From assembly GCA_030824805.1 (NCBI GenBank), contig JAPJRC010000005.1:1-37053 (forward strand): a stretch of 37,053 nucleotides of DNA, written 5' to 3'. Every line of letters begins with the position of its first letter. Position 1 is the first letter of the stretch. Made by a program: the position numbers and the translations under genes. This document shows, piece after piece, positions 16,713-24,435 of the stretch. This DNA comes from Micavibrio sp. (lineage in GTDB: Bacteria; Pseudomonadota; Alphaproteobacteria; Micavibrionales; Micavibrionaceae). The notes below the pieces were generated by a model. The model was not told the origin of the DNA. It made no database searches and saw only the letters and a list, made by a program, of their open reading frames with translations.

Positions 16713-17576
16713 CTATTTCTGCAGCAGCATCGTCATCCATTCATCACCGGGGAACTCGGCGATAAGCTTCAGGCCGTGTGGAGTATAGGCCGCGACCACG
16801 CGTTCAGCCTGCTCCTTTAAGGTGCCCGACAGGATGAGATAACCGCCTTCGGCCAAAGCTTTCGATTGTTCGGCAGCCATTTCTATCAGGGGTGCCGCCA
16901 AAATATTGGCGATGATGAAATCGTACGGTGCGTCTTTCCATACAGGGCTTTGCGCCTCATAACCTTCGCTTTGATAGGCATGAACATTCGCAATGTTGTT
17001 CGAAAACAGGTGGCGGTTCGTCACAATGACGCATTCGGGATCGTTGTCCGCAGCAAAAACAGGAACATCCGGCCAGAGTTTTGCAGCGGCGGCGGCAAGG
17101 ATGCCCGATCCACAGCCCATATCGAGAATGTTGCGCGGTATGAACCCCGATGCTTTGACATGCTCGATGGCAAGAATACAGCGCGACGTTGTGCCATGTT
17201 CGCCGGAGCCAAAGGCCGTTGCAGCCTCTATTAGAAGGGGTATTTGGCCATCCGGTTTCAGCCCGTCATAATGGGAGCCGTAGATGAAGAATGAACCGAC
17301 GGTGAAAGGCGGCAACGCACGGTAGCTTTCGGCCAGCCAGTCGCGGTCCTGCAATTCCTCTATCCTGTATGACAGTAAAGAAGCATCCAGTTCCAGCTCC
17401 TCGCAGGCCCATTCGAACTGGCCGTTTAGGTGTCCTTCGTCCGGATGTGTATCGAAGGTCCACAGAAACTGCCATACGCCCTTGTCTTTTTTAGACGAAA
17501 AGGAAAGCGCGCTGTCCTCGAACAACACGGAAAAAAGGCCGGCCTGTTCATCGTCCAGGCCGGCTTTCACATTCAA
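16713..17576 (-). CDS. prmA: Ribosomal protein L11 methyltransferase
   Basis: A 287-residue S-adenosylmethionine-dependent methyltransferase that trimethylates ribosomal protein L11. The Rossmann SAM-binding motif DMGCGSGILAAAAAKLW is clear, with the upstream AFGSGEHGTT substrate/cofactor loop and the later IIANILAAPLIEMA. The N-terminal domain has the usual L11-binding length. It is leftward and lies 29 bases after the FYDLN_acid gene, with which it may share a transcript. It is convergent with the unknown gene that ends four bases away, with no visible terminator. Confidence 0.95.
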   Translation of the reverse strand: MNVKAGLDDEQAGLFSVLFEDSALSFSSKKDKGVWQFLWTFDTHPDEGHLNGQFEWACEELELDASLLSYRIEELQDRDWLAESYRALPPFTVGSFFIYGSHYDGLKPDGQIPLLIEAATAFGSGEHGTTSRCILAIEHVKASGFIPRNILDMGCGSGILAAAAAKLWPDVPVFAADNDPECVIVTNRHLFSNNIANVHAYQSEGYEAQSPVWKDAPYDFIIANILAAPLIEMAAEQSKALAEGGYLILSGTLKEQAERVVAAYTPHGLKLIAEFPGDEWMTMLLQK

Positions 17577-17605
17577 TGTTACAGTATGATACGTGGAAGA
17601 GATGG

Positions 17606-18007
17606 CTATTTATCCTCGTCTTCTTCGGCGATATCCTCATCGATGTCATCATCGTCGATATCGTCGTCGTCATCCAGATCGTCTATGTCCAGATCGTCAC
17701 CGTCGAGACCGATGTCATCATCGTTATCGTCGTCGTCATCTTCCTCGATTTCATCGAGGCTGACGGTTTCCTCATCGCTCTCGATTTCCTCTGTGTTATC
17801 CTCGTCTTCCGTTTCTTCCGAAGCGGTGTCCTCATCTACCTGGCTGCCGGCGATTTCGCTCGGCAGTCTGCCACGTCGCGATTTAACTTTTATCTCGCCC
17901 GTAAATTCTACACTGCAGGAAGGGCAGATGATGGGTTTCTTGTTCAAATCGTAAAAACGGGCGCCGCAGCTCATGCAGATCCGTTTCAATCCTTTAAGGT
18001 CGGCCAA
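17606..18007 (-). CDS. FYDLN_acid (TIGR02300) family protein
   Basis: A 133-residue protein of the alphaproteobacterial FYDLN_acid family, named for the Zn-ribbon-like N-terminus: Cys11 and Cys14 in CMSC, the eponymous ARFYDLNKKP, then Cys28 and Cys31 in CPSC. A basic linker (KVKSRRGRLP) is followed by an extremely acidic C-terminal half of mostly Asp and Glu (about residues 60-133). The function is unknown. The start is TTG 18007 with GGAGGG five bases upstream; no ATG fits. The family's presence is one of the best clues to an alphaproteobacterial host. It lies just upstream of prmA on the same strand. Confidence 0.93.
   Translation of the reverse strand: MADLKGLKRICMSCGARFYDLNKKPIICPSCSVEFTGEIKVKSRRGRLPSEIAGSQVDEDTASEETEDEDNTEEIESDEETVSLDEIEEDDDDDNDDDIGLDGDDLDIDDLDDDDDIDDDDIDEDIAEEDEDK
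17618..17790 (-). repeat. Low-complexity GAT/GAC/GAA tract coding for an acidic tail
   Basis: The acidic C-terminal half of the FYDLN_acid gene is encoded by iterated GAT, GAC and GAA codons, giving an imperfect trinucleotide tract. Read on the plus strand it appears as ATC/GTC repeats and produces a spurious serine-rich frame. This sequence type is prone to slippage and length variation. Confidence 0.7.
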
Positions 18008-18227
18008 AATTCCCTCCGTGGGGCTTTGTTTTTGTTGTCAAAAGCAGGGTTTCTGACTGCCTGATTTTGAACGCTCTGTCAAAGCAAAAGTTCAAATTAC
18101 TGTCACTCTACCGGTCCTGAGAATACAGGGGCTTGAAAGCCGTTGCCCGCCCCCCCATTTGTCTATTAAACTATTAACCGGATTATCATTTTTGTGCGGT
18201 ACAGTAGGGACCAAGAGAGGAATTTCC
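18008..18227. promoter_or_regulatory. Divergent intergenic region with an inverted repeat
   Basis: This 220-base gap separates the leftward FYDLN_acid gene from the rightward thiolase. TTTGAAC (18066-18072) and GTTCAAA (18090-18096) form a perfect 7-bp inverted repeat with a 17-base gap, a possible regulator site. A C-run at 18146-18153 and an AT-rich stretch with TTAAA/TTAA follow near 18166-18176. I call no promoter because no element scores well. No RNA gene seen. Confidence 0.35.
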
Positions 18228-19355
18228 ATGCAAAAATCCGTCGTAATTTGCGGCTATAAACGTACCCCCTTCCACTTTGCCGGAAAGGGTGCGCTGGCAG
18301 AGGTTCGGCCCGACGATATGGCCGCCGAAGTTATCAAGGCACTGATCGCGGACACCGGTGTTAAGGCCGAAGACATCGAAGATATTCTGATGGGTTGTGC
18401 CTTCCCAGAGGCCGAGCAGGGCTTCAACCTCGCCAAAATCGTAGGGCAATTGGCCGGACTTCCCAATTCGGTTGCCGGTGCCACCGTAAACCGTTTTTGC
18501 GGATCTTCTATGACGACGGTCCAGATGGCCGCCGGTTATATCCAACTGGGGGCTGGCGATGTGTTCATCTGCGCCGGTGTCGAATCCATGACGCGCATTC
18601 CGATGGGCGGTTTCAATCCGATGCCCAACCCAAAGCTCGCGGAAAGCTATCCCGCTGCTTACATCAATATGGGCGAGACGGCGGAGAATCTTGCGAAAAA
18701 ATATTCGATTTCACGCGTAGAGCAGGAGAAGTTCGCCGTGTCTTCGCATCAGAAGGCGGCCAAGGCGCGTGAAGCAGGTAATTTCAAGGATGAAATTGTC
18801 CCGATCAACGGCGTTACCGAAGACGGCACCATACGGCCCGAAACAACCGCCGAAGGCCTTGCTGGCCTGAAACTGGCTTTTGACGAAAACGGCACGGTCA
18901 CGGCCGGTACGGCGTCACCGCTTACCGATGGTGCTGCTGCGGTTCTCGTTTGCTCCGAGGAATATGCGGACAAACATAAATTGCCCAAACTCGCCCGCAT
19001 CAAATCGGTGGGTGTCGCGGGATGCGGCGCCGAGATTATGGGGATTGGCCCTGTGCCCTCTTCCCAAAAAGCTTTGGCGCGCGCAGGCTTGAAAATTTCG
19101 GACATCGACATTGTCGAGCTGAACGAAGCGTTCGCGGCGCAGGGCATGTCCGTGATCAAGGAACTCGGCATCAACGAAAGCACGCTGAACCTCGATGGTG
19201 GCGCTATTGCCATGGGCCACCCGCTGGGCGCTTCCGGTGCGCGTATCGTCGGCAAGCTTGCCTCTCTCCTGAAGCGCGAGAAAAAGAAATACGGTCTTGC
19301 CACGATGTGTATTGGCGGCGGTCAGGGAACGGCGATCGTTCTGGAAGCAGTCTAG
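18228..19355 (+). CDS. Acetyl-CoA acyltransferase (thiolase)
   Basis: A 375-residue thiolase that catalyses the reversible last step of beta-oxidation (3-ketoacyl-CoA plus CoA) or, as an acetyl-CoA acetyltransferase, Claisen condensation. All catalytic residues are visible: the nucleophile Cys91 in NRFCGSSMTT, NEAF (299-302), His331 in AMGHPLGASGAR and Cys361 in MCIGGGQG. It is slightly shorter than the usual 390. ATG 18228 has AGAGAGGA six bases upstream; the frame extends upstream to 18159 but that stretch lacks thiolase sequence. A strong terminator follows, so it is a separate unit. Pairing with the downstream HCDH/ECH protein suggests a degradative (FadA-like) role, but substrate chain length cannot be read from the sequence. 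Confidence 0.93.
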   Translation: MQKSVVICGYKRTPFHFAGKGALAEVRPDDMAAEVIKALIADTGVKAEDIEDILMGCAFPEAEQGFNLAKIVGQLAGLPNSVAGATVNRFCGSSMTTVQMAAGYIQLGAGDVFICAGVESMTRIPMGGFNPMPNPKLAESYPAAYINMGETAENLAKKYSISRVEQEKFAVSSHQKAAKAREAGNFKDEIVPINGVTEDGTIRPETTAEGLAGLKLAFDENGTVTAGTASPLTDGAAAVLVCSEEYADKHKLPKLARIKSVGVAGCGAEIMGIGPVPSSQKALARAGLKISDIDIVELNEAFAAQGMSVIKELGINESTLNLDGGAIAMGHPLGASGARIVGKLASLLKREKKKYGLATMCIGGGQGTAIVLEAV

Positions 19356-19361
19356 ATAAGA

Positions 19362-19383
19362 CCCCGCGAAAGCGGGGTTTTTT
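19362..19383 (+). terminator. Rho-independent terminator of the thiolase gene
   Basis: CCCCGC (19362-19367), a GAAA tetraloop and GCGGGG (19372-19377) form a perfect 6-bp GC stem, followed by six T. It sits six bases after the thiolase stop and is a textbook intrinsic terminator on the plus strand. Confidence 0.93.
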
Positions 19384-19399
19384 ATGCCCTGCAACATTC

Positions 19400-19415
19400 G
19401 CCTAAAATTTTAGGC
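19400..19415. promoter_or_regulatory. Perfect 16-bp palindrome upstream of an orphan gene
   Basis: The sequence at 19400-19415, GCCTAAAATTTTAGGC, is fully self-complementary. It lies between the thiolase terminator and the next gene, so it is not a terminator, and it could be a regulator site. Six bases further on, TTAA (19421-19424), seven bases and TTACC (19432-19436) resemble a CtrA site (TTAA-N7-TTAACC) with the final half-site imperfect. Confidence 0.35.
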
Positions 19416-19484
19416 AAAACTTAATAAATCTTTACCGCGCTTCGATATCCTGAAAATGGGTATGATTTACGGTTAGGAAGAGGC

Positions 19485-20627
19485 GTGCAACTCCTCGATT
19501 CTGAGCAACTGGAATTCGCGTTTCAGCTTCACGGCATTACGCTGGAAGCGCAGGCGCGGCAATTCTACATGAATATTTGGCAGACGATACAGGATGCCGA
19601 AAAAGCCAGCGATGGTGCAGAGCTTCAGGCAAAGGACCGTATTCTCCGCCATCTTTGCCAAGGATATTTTTCTCTCGTACGTGATTGGCGTATCGAAGAA
19701 CAAGACCGAACGGAAAACATGGCGTCATGTTCTATTTCGCGTGACAACATGCGCGAGGCGCAGGACGCGTTGCCACTGTTCGAAAAGCAATTCTACCGGT
19801 ATGCGCTCTGCTACATGGAACTGAACCGCGCACTGATACGCACGCGCGCCAAAATCGCCCACTTTGCCAAGGATCAGACGCTCGACATGGAAGACAAATC
19901 CATGGCGGTCAATCATGGCACGGGTGTGTTGTTAAGCCGTGCGCATGCGGAAATGGCCGATCTGCAAAAAAAACGCAAAAAACTCGAACATATGAAGGTT
20001 TTGCTGCAAGACAGCGATCCTCTTATGGAAGAACTTGGGGCTGCGCTGCCGGGAGTTTTGGGTTCTGAGGGCGATCATCAACTGACATTGTTCAAAGGCG
20101 CCTTGCGCCGCAGCGAATTTTCCCGCGCGGAAAAAATTGTAAAAGATTGGCGCAGCGACAGGCTTCGCGCCACGGGAGCGTTTCTTGTTTCGCTTTTTTC
20201 CCAAAAGGCGGCAGACCTGGGTTTGCAGGGTATTCTGGTCCTGCATTCGGGAGAACTCACATTGCCTTCGACTATTTTACGTTCGGACGAAAAAAAGGTT
20301 GAGGCATTTCTGGAAAAGTTCAACGTCCCTTATATGCTTTTCCAATATAGGGTATTGCTCAATCTGGGTTATATGCTCGGCAAAATAGGTTCGATAGAAG
20401 CATTGATCATCCAGCATGCGAAAATGGCATCGCTTGCGGTACGACCGCAATCAGACGCCGATCTGGCTTACAAGCAACAGCAGACGGTTTTAATGCCCGT
20501 CCGTACGTTGATGGAAACCCGTTTCCGCACGCTTGGGCCGATATTCAATGAAATGGAAACCACGCTTGCCACACTGGAGCGGTTCTTTTCGCAGACGCGA
20601 GATTACATGGCTTCCCGCACTATCTGA
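19485..20627 (+). CDS. Hypothetical helical protein of unknown function
   Basis: A 380-residue protein with no signal peptide or membrane helix and no family I recognise. It is predicted mostly helical, with stretches of coiled-coil type, for example KSMAVNHGTGVLLSRAHAEM and then MADLQKKRKKLEHMKVLLQD (about 145-190), and hydrophobic helices later. No catalytic motif was found. The start GTG 19485 has GGAAGAGG immediately upstream; other starts are possible downstream. The gene stands between a terminator and the HCDH/ECH gene, 93 bases away, with its own palindromic upstream region. Its codon use is like that of its neighbours. Function cannot be inferred. Confidence 0.6.
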   Translation: MQLLDSEQLEFAFQLHGITLEAQARQFYMNIWQTIQDAEKASDGAELQAKDRILRHLCQGYFSLVRDWRIEEQDRTENMASCSISRDNMREAQDALPLFEKQFYRYALCYMELNRALIRTRAKIAHFAKDQTLDMEDKSMAVNHGTGVLLSRAHAEMADLQKKRKKLEHMKVLLQDSDPLMEELGAALPGVLGSEGDHQLTLFKGALRRSEFSRAEKIVKDWRSDRLRATGAFLVSLFSQKAADLGLQGILVLHSGELTLPSTILRSDEKKVEAFLEKFNVPYMLFQYRVLLNLGYMLGKIGSIEALIIQHAKMASLAVRPQSDADLAYKQQQTVLMPVRTLMETRFRTLGPIFNEMETTLATLERFFSQTRDYMASRTI

Positions 20628-20631
20628 TTCC

Positions 20632-20644
20632 CGTAAATTTTACG
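20632..20644. promoter_or_regulatory. Inverted repeat upstream of the beta-oxidation gene
   Basis: CGTAAA (20632-20637), a single T and TTTACG (20639-20644) form a perfect 6-bp inverted repeat 76 bases before the HCDH/ECH start, a size and shape that fit a dimeric regulator. It could also be chance in AT-rich DNA. Confidence 0.25.
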
Positions 20645-20720
20645 ATTCCCGACTGCCTTTTTAACCATTTCGCGCTATGATTATTCCTGAAATGTGATTG
20701 CCAGCCAGAGGTTAAAATAT

Positions 20721-23120
20721 ATGACAATTCAAAAAGTTGCCGTCATCGGGTCGGGTGTGATGGGGAGCGGTATAGCCGCGCAGGTGGCCAACGCCGGAAT
20801 TCCCGTGGTTTTGCTCGACATAGTGCCCAAAAATCTGGAAGAGGGCGGCGACCGGAGCAAGATTGCCAAAGGCGCGATTGAGAAACTTCTGAAGACCGAT
20901 CCCGCGCCGTTGATGTCGACAAAGAATGCAAAGCTGATCACGCCGGGCAATCTTGAAGACGACCTCAAGTTGCTCGAAGATTGCGACTGGATTGTCGAGG
21001 TCGTTCTGGAAGACCTAAAAATCAAGCACGCGACATATGAGAAAATCGCACCGCACATGAAAAAGGGTGCGATCCTTTCCTCGAACACATCGACCATCCC
21101 TCTGGAAATGCTGGTCCAGCCGCTTTCGCAAGATGCAAAGAAAAACTTCCTAATCACCCACTTTTTCAACCCTCCGCGTTATCTGCGTCTTCTTGAAATC
21201 GTTGTCGGCAAGGACACGGATGCTGGCGTCGTTAAAACCGTAACGGAATTCTGCGATATCAAGCTCGGCAAAGGCGTTGTGAAATGTAAGGACACGCCGG
21301 GCTTTATCGTTAACCGCATTCTGACCTATTTCATGCAAAGCGCGTTGAACGTCGCCGTGGCGGACAAGGTTTCCATCGAAGTTGCCGACGCCGTTTTGTC
21401 AAAGCCTGTCGGTATTCCGAAAACGGGTGTGTTCGGATTGATAGACCTTGTTGGCGTGGATCTTATGCCGCACCTTGCAAATTCTTTGTTATCGACGTTG
21501 CCGAAGGAAGATTCCTACCGCAAGATTTATAAAGATTATCCGTTTATCGAAGGCATGATAAAAGCGGGCTACACCGGCCGCAAAGGCAAGGGTGGTTTTT
21601 ATCGATTGAAACCCGATGGTTCAAAAGAAAAACAAGCGCTGGACCTGCAGATACCTTCATTCGGCGAAGACGGTTACAAGAAAGCATCCAAGCCTAAACT
21701 GGCTTCGATGGAAGCTGGTAAAAAAGGAATCAAAGGCGTCGTGACGGCCGACGATGAGGGCGGCCAGTATGCGTGGAAAGTGCTGCGCGATACGCTCGTC
21801 TATGCCGCATCGCTGGTTCCGGAGATTGCCGACAGCGTTGCCGAAGTGGACGAAGCCATGCGCCTTGGCACCAATTGGAAAAAAGGTCCCTTTGAGATGA
21901 TCGATGATCTCGGCCCAAAATGGTTTGCCGAAAAATTGAAGACCGAAGGGATTGAAGTGCCGAAATTGCTGCAGCAGGTCGGCGAAGGATCTTTCTACAA
22001 AGTGGAAAGTGGAAAACTCACTTACTTCGGTACAGACGGAAAATACCATGCGGTTCCGCGTGCAGAAGGCGTGTTATTGCTCTCAGACATCAAGTTGAAT
22101 TCCAAACCGTTGGTGAAGACAGGTTCTGCATCTGTCTGGGATATTGGCGATGGCGTGCTATGTGTGGAATTCACGGGCAAAATGAACGCGCTGGACGAAC
22201 AGGTGTTCGATGCGTACCAGCAGGCGATCAAGCTCATCACCAAGGGCGATCAATACAAAGCCATGGTGATTTACAATGAAGGTTCAAACTTCTCGGCCGG
22301 TGCCAACCTCGGGCTTGCCTTGTTTGCGATCAACCTTGCCTTGTGGCCACAAATCGAAGAGCTGGTTTCCGGTGGTCAGAAGATCTACAAAGCGCTCAAA
22401 TACGCGCCGTTCCCTGTTGTCGCCGCACCTTCGGGTATGGCGCTTGGTGGCGGTTGCGAAATTTTGCTGCACGCAGACCATGTTCAGGCACACGCCGAAA
22501 CCTATTGTGGTCTTGTAGAGGTCGGGGTTGGGTTGATTCCAGGCTGGGGTGGCTGCAAAGAAATGTTGCTGCGTTATCAGGAAGAAGAGCGCGAGCAGTA
22601 TGATAAAAACACAAAGGGCCGCAAAATGTGGTTCTCTCCGAAGAATACGCCGATGGGTGCCGTCCGCAAGGCGTTTGAAACCATCGCGCTTGCGCGTGTT
22701 GCCAAATCTGCGCAAGAAGCCAAGGAGATCAGATATCTCAAAAAAACCGATGGAATTACGATGAATCGTGATCGCCTTCTATTCGATGCCAAGGCAAAGG
22801 CCATAGAGCTTGCGAAGGATTACAAGGCGCCAGAACCTGTCACCGATATCCGTTTGCCGGGTCCGTCCGGAAAGCTCGCGCTCGATATGGCTGTGGCAGA
22901 CATGCGCAAGAACGGCAAGGCGACGCCCTACGATGTAACGGTGTCGGGCGCTGTGGCCCGTGTTCTTTCAGGCGGCGACAAGGCCGATTGGACAAAGCCG
23001 GTTACCGAAGACGATTTGTATAAACTGGAGCGCGAGGAATTCGTGCATCTGGTGCGCAATCCCGGAACCATGGACCGGGTCGGGCATATGCTCGAAAAGG
23101 GCAAACCCCTTCGTAACTAA
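20721..23120 (+). CDS. 3-hydroxyacyl-CoA dehydrogenase / enoyl-CoA hydratase multifunctional protein
   Basis: A 799-residue beta-oxidation protein with the dehydrogenase first and the hydratase second, as in FadN-type proteins. Dehydrogenase: NAD-binding GSGVMGSG (10-17), catalytic His147 in THFFNPPRYL and Glu159 in RLLEIV, a second C-terminal-type domain with DTPGFIVNR (191-199). Hydratase: SAGANL oxyanion-side motif (525-530) and the two catalytic glutamates Glu580 in ALGGGCE and Glu600 in GLVEVGVGLIPGWGG, 20 residues apart as in rat enoyl-CoA hydratase. It converts enoyl-CoA to 3-ketoacyl-CoA for the thiolase upstream. ATG 20721 follows AGAGG at ten bases; the frame reaches back to 20694 without conserved sequence. 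It is followed by two terminator hairpins. Confidence 0.94.
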   Translation: MTIQKVAVIGSGVMGSGIAAQVANAGIPVVLLDIVPKNLEEGGDRSKIAKGAIEKLLKTDPAPLMSTKNAKLITPGNLEDDLKLLEDCDWIVEVVLEDLKIKHATYEKIAPHMKKGAILSSNTSTIPLEMLVQPLSQDAKKNFLITHFFNPPRYLRLLEIVVGKDTDAGVVKTVTEFCDIKLGKGVVKCKDTPGFIVNRILTYFMQSALNVAVADKVSIEVADAVLSKPVGIPKTGVFGLIDLVGVDLMPHLANSLLSTLPKEDSYRKIYKDYPFIEGMIKAGYTGRKGKGGFYRLKPDGSKEKQALDLQIPSFGEDGYKKASKPKLASMEAGKKGIKGVVTADDEGGQYAWKVLRDTLVYAASLVPEIADSVAEVDEAMRLGTNWKKGPFEMIDDLGPKWFAEKLKTEGIEVPKLLQQVGEGSFYKVESGKLTYFGTDGKYHAVPRAEGVLLLSDIKLNSKPLVKTGSASVWDIGDGVLCVEFTGKMNALDEQVFDAYQQAIKLITKGDQYKAMVIYNEGSNFSAGANLGLALFAINLALWPQIEELVSGGQKIYKALKYAPFPVVAAPSGMALGGGCEILLHADHVQAHAETYCGLVEVGVGLIPGWGGCKEMLLRYQEEEREQYDKNTKGRKMWFSPKNTPMGAVRKAFETIALARVAKSAQEAKEIRYLKKTDGITMNRDRLLFDAKAKAIELAKDYKAPEPVTDIRLPGPSGKLALDMAVADMRKNGKATPYDVTVSGAVARVLSGGDKADWTKPVTEDDLYKLEREEFVHLVRNPGTMDRVGHMLEKGKPLRN

Positions 23121-23121
23121 C

Positions 23122-23151
23122 AAAAAGGCCATCCTATACGGATGACCTTTT
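23122..23151. terminator. Terminator after the HCDH/ECH gene
   Basis: AAAAGG and CATCC (23123-23134, one mismatch in the stem) pair with GGATG and CCTTTT (23140-23151) around a five-base loop. The stem ends in a T-run on the plus strand and, by symmetry, on the minus strand. It sits two bases after the gene, so it probably terminates it. Confidence 0.78.
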
Positions 23152-23164
23152 ACTCTATGACAAT

Positions 23165-23192
23165 AAAAAAGCCGCCCGATAAGGCGGCTTTT
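23165..23192. terminator. Bidirectional terminator between the HCDH/ECH and small lipoprotein genes
   Basis: AAAAGCCGCC (23167-23176) pairs with GGCGGCTTTT (23183-23192), a perfect 10-bp stem with a six-base loop, with T-runs in both directions. On the minus strand it lies about 23 bases after the stop of the small lipoprotein gene, so it fits as its terminator as well as a backup for the plus-strand gene. Confidence 0.88.
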
Positions 23193-23214
23193 AAATTGAG
23201 TCAAACCAAGTAAA

Positions 23215-23346
23215 TTACTTGGATTGTGCGCTCGAGAACGTGGCATCGCCGTTAACGACGCTTTCGTCTTGGGCGCGGCCCGTGCTGCAAGCAGCCAGAG
23301 CAAGAACAACGGCCAGAACGGACACGATTTTTGCAAATTTGGTCAT
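23215..23346 (-). CDS. Small lipoprotein, 43 residues
   Basis: An open frame of 43 codons that is too short for a routine cutoff. It starts MTKFAKIVSVLAVVLALAAC, a lysine-containing n-region, a hydrophobic core and a lipobox LAAC with Cys20 as the acylation site, then a 23-residue mature peptide (STGRAQDESV, then VNGDATFSSAQSK). It is preceded by GGGAG about nine bases before ATG 23346, has a promoter-like TTGACT/CATATT at 23385-23412, and is followed by a strong terminator. This is a complete transcription unit, so I consider it a real gene. It resembles entericidin- and Lpp-like small lipoproteins in form, but no function can be assigned. Confidence 0.8.
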   Translation of the reverse strand: MTKFAKIVSVLAVVLALAACSTGRAQDESVVNGDATFSSAQSK

Positions 23347-23602
23347 CTCAATAATCTCCCAACAAAAGAGTTAAACCGTTTGCGAATATGAAGGAATTGC
23401 CAATAAAGTCAAGGCAATGGCCTATGATTGTACGTTAGAGCAATGCAGAGTATAGGCATGTATAGCTCTGTTGGTAAACCTCTGCAGGCCGCAGAAATCT
23501 GCCGTTTTTTGCCCGTTTCATAAATGTGGATGACGCACGCACGACGCGGGGGTGCTCTAATGTTTTCCGCAATCTGTTGCCCTAATGCAACAGTTGCAGG
23601 CT
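23347..23602. other. Intergenic region between the small lipoprotein gene and rlmJ
   Basis: No gene is visible in this 256-base stretch apart from the promoter described next. CTGTTGC (23574-23580) and GCAACAG (23587-23593) form a perfect 7-bp hairpin with a six-base loop, ten bases after the rlmJ stop on the minus strand; it has no T-run, so a terminator role is weak. A GCGGGGG run lies near 23545. Confidence 0.45.
23385..23412 (-). promoter_or_regulatory. Sigma70-type promoter for the small lipoprotein gene
   Basis: On the minus strand, TTGACT (23407-23412, five of six consensus matches) and CATATT (23385-23390, four of six) are separated by 16 bases. A start a few bases downstream would leave a leader of about 30 bases before ATG 23346. 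The match is good, but no data support it. Confidence 0.55.
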
Positions 23603-24418
23603 CTACTCCGGTGTTAGCCAGCTTGTCGGCGTCTTCAGGAGCCCCATACGCGCCTTCAGGAGGGGCAGAATGGCCGACATGCGTTCCGGCACCTGGTAGG
23701 GTGCGTTGAAGAGGATGAGCCCGCTGCCATTGAAACTGTCGGGCTGGCTGGCGGGGTACAAGAGCGTTTCCACACACCAGGTGCGGGGTATTCCAAGGTC
23801 GGTTGCGGCACGTTTCAGGCGGGCAATAGCCGGATTGGCCTTTATGGGGTACCAGAGCAGATAGACGCCATTGGCAAAGCGTTTCTGCCACTCGGTCATT
23901 TGTCTGGTCAATGTTTCGAATTCATCCGTTTTCTCGAAGGGCGGGTCTATCAGAACAAGGCCACGTTTTTCCTTTGGCGGAATGTTTGCCCGTATACATT
24001 CATAAGCGTCGAGATGTGTTACGCGCGCATTCTTATATTTGTGCAGGTTACCGTGCAGTGTTTCTACATCTTCGGGATGAAGTTCGTTTGCGATTAGTCT
24101 GTCCTGTTCGCGGAGCATTCTTGCAGCGAACAAAGGCGAGCCGGGATATAGCTTTTGCTGCATATATTCCTGTACCAGGGTCTGATAGAGCAAAAAGTCC
24201 TTATCGTTTTCGTTTTTGAATTTTCCGATACCGGATTCCCATTCGCGGGTTTTCATAGCCTGTATGGAGTTCAGATCATATAGGCCGATGCCGCCATGTG
24301 CATCGATAACGCAAAACGGCGCATCCTTTTTTTTGAGATGATCGATTACAAGGCATAGCGCCAGATGTTTCATGACATCGGCGAAATTGCCCGCATGATA
24401 GATATGGCGGTAATTCAT
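23603..24418 (-). CDS. rlmJ: 23S rRNA (adenine(2030)-N6)-methyltransferase RlmJ
   Basis: A 271-residue SAM-dependent methyltransferase that methylates A2030 of 23S rRNA. The N-terminus MNYRHIYHAGNFADVMKH is the highly conserved RlmJ start, with the SAM-binding stretch FCVIDAHGGIGLYDL (35-49) and the catalytic DPPF motif (158-161, LIDPPFEKTDEF). Length and motif order match the family. ATG 24418 has GAGAG right upstream. It lies 17 bases after the M32-like gene on the same strand, so the two are probably one transcript; the link between them is unexplained. Confidence 0.95.
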   Translation of the reverse strand: MNYRHIYHAGNFADVMKHLALCLVIDHLKKKDAPFCVIDAHGGIGLYDLNSIQAMKTREWESGIGKFKNENDKDFLLYQTLVQEYMQQKLYPGSPLFAARMLREQDRLIANELHPEDVETLHGNLHKYKNARVTHLDAYECIRANIPPKEKRGLVLIDPPFEKTDEFETLTRQMTEWQKRFANGVYLLWYPIKANPAIARLKRAATDLGIPRTWCVETLLYPASQPDSFNGSGLILFNAPYQVPERMSAILPLLKARMGLLKTPTSWLTPE

Positions 24419-24435
24419 ACTCTCGTTTTAGAGGA

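Noticed and set aside
17430..17954. A serine-rich 174-codon plus-strand frame
   Set aside because: Its poly-Ser stretch is the reverse complement of the acidic GAT/GAC tail of the FYDLN_acid gene, not a protein.
23409..23891. A 160-codon minus-strand frame overlapping the rlmJ end
   Set aside because: It lies in a different frame on the same strand as rlmJ, which is well conserved; the overlap and composition mark it as a shadow.
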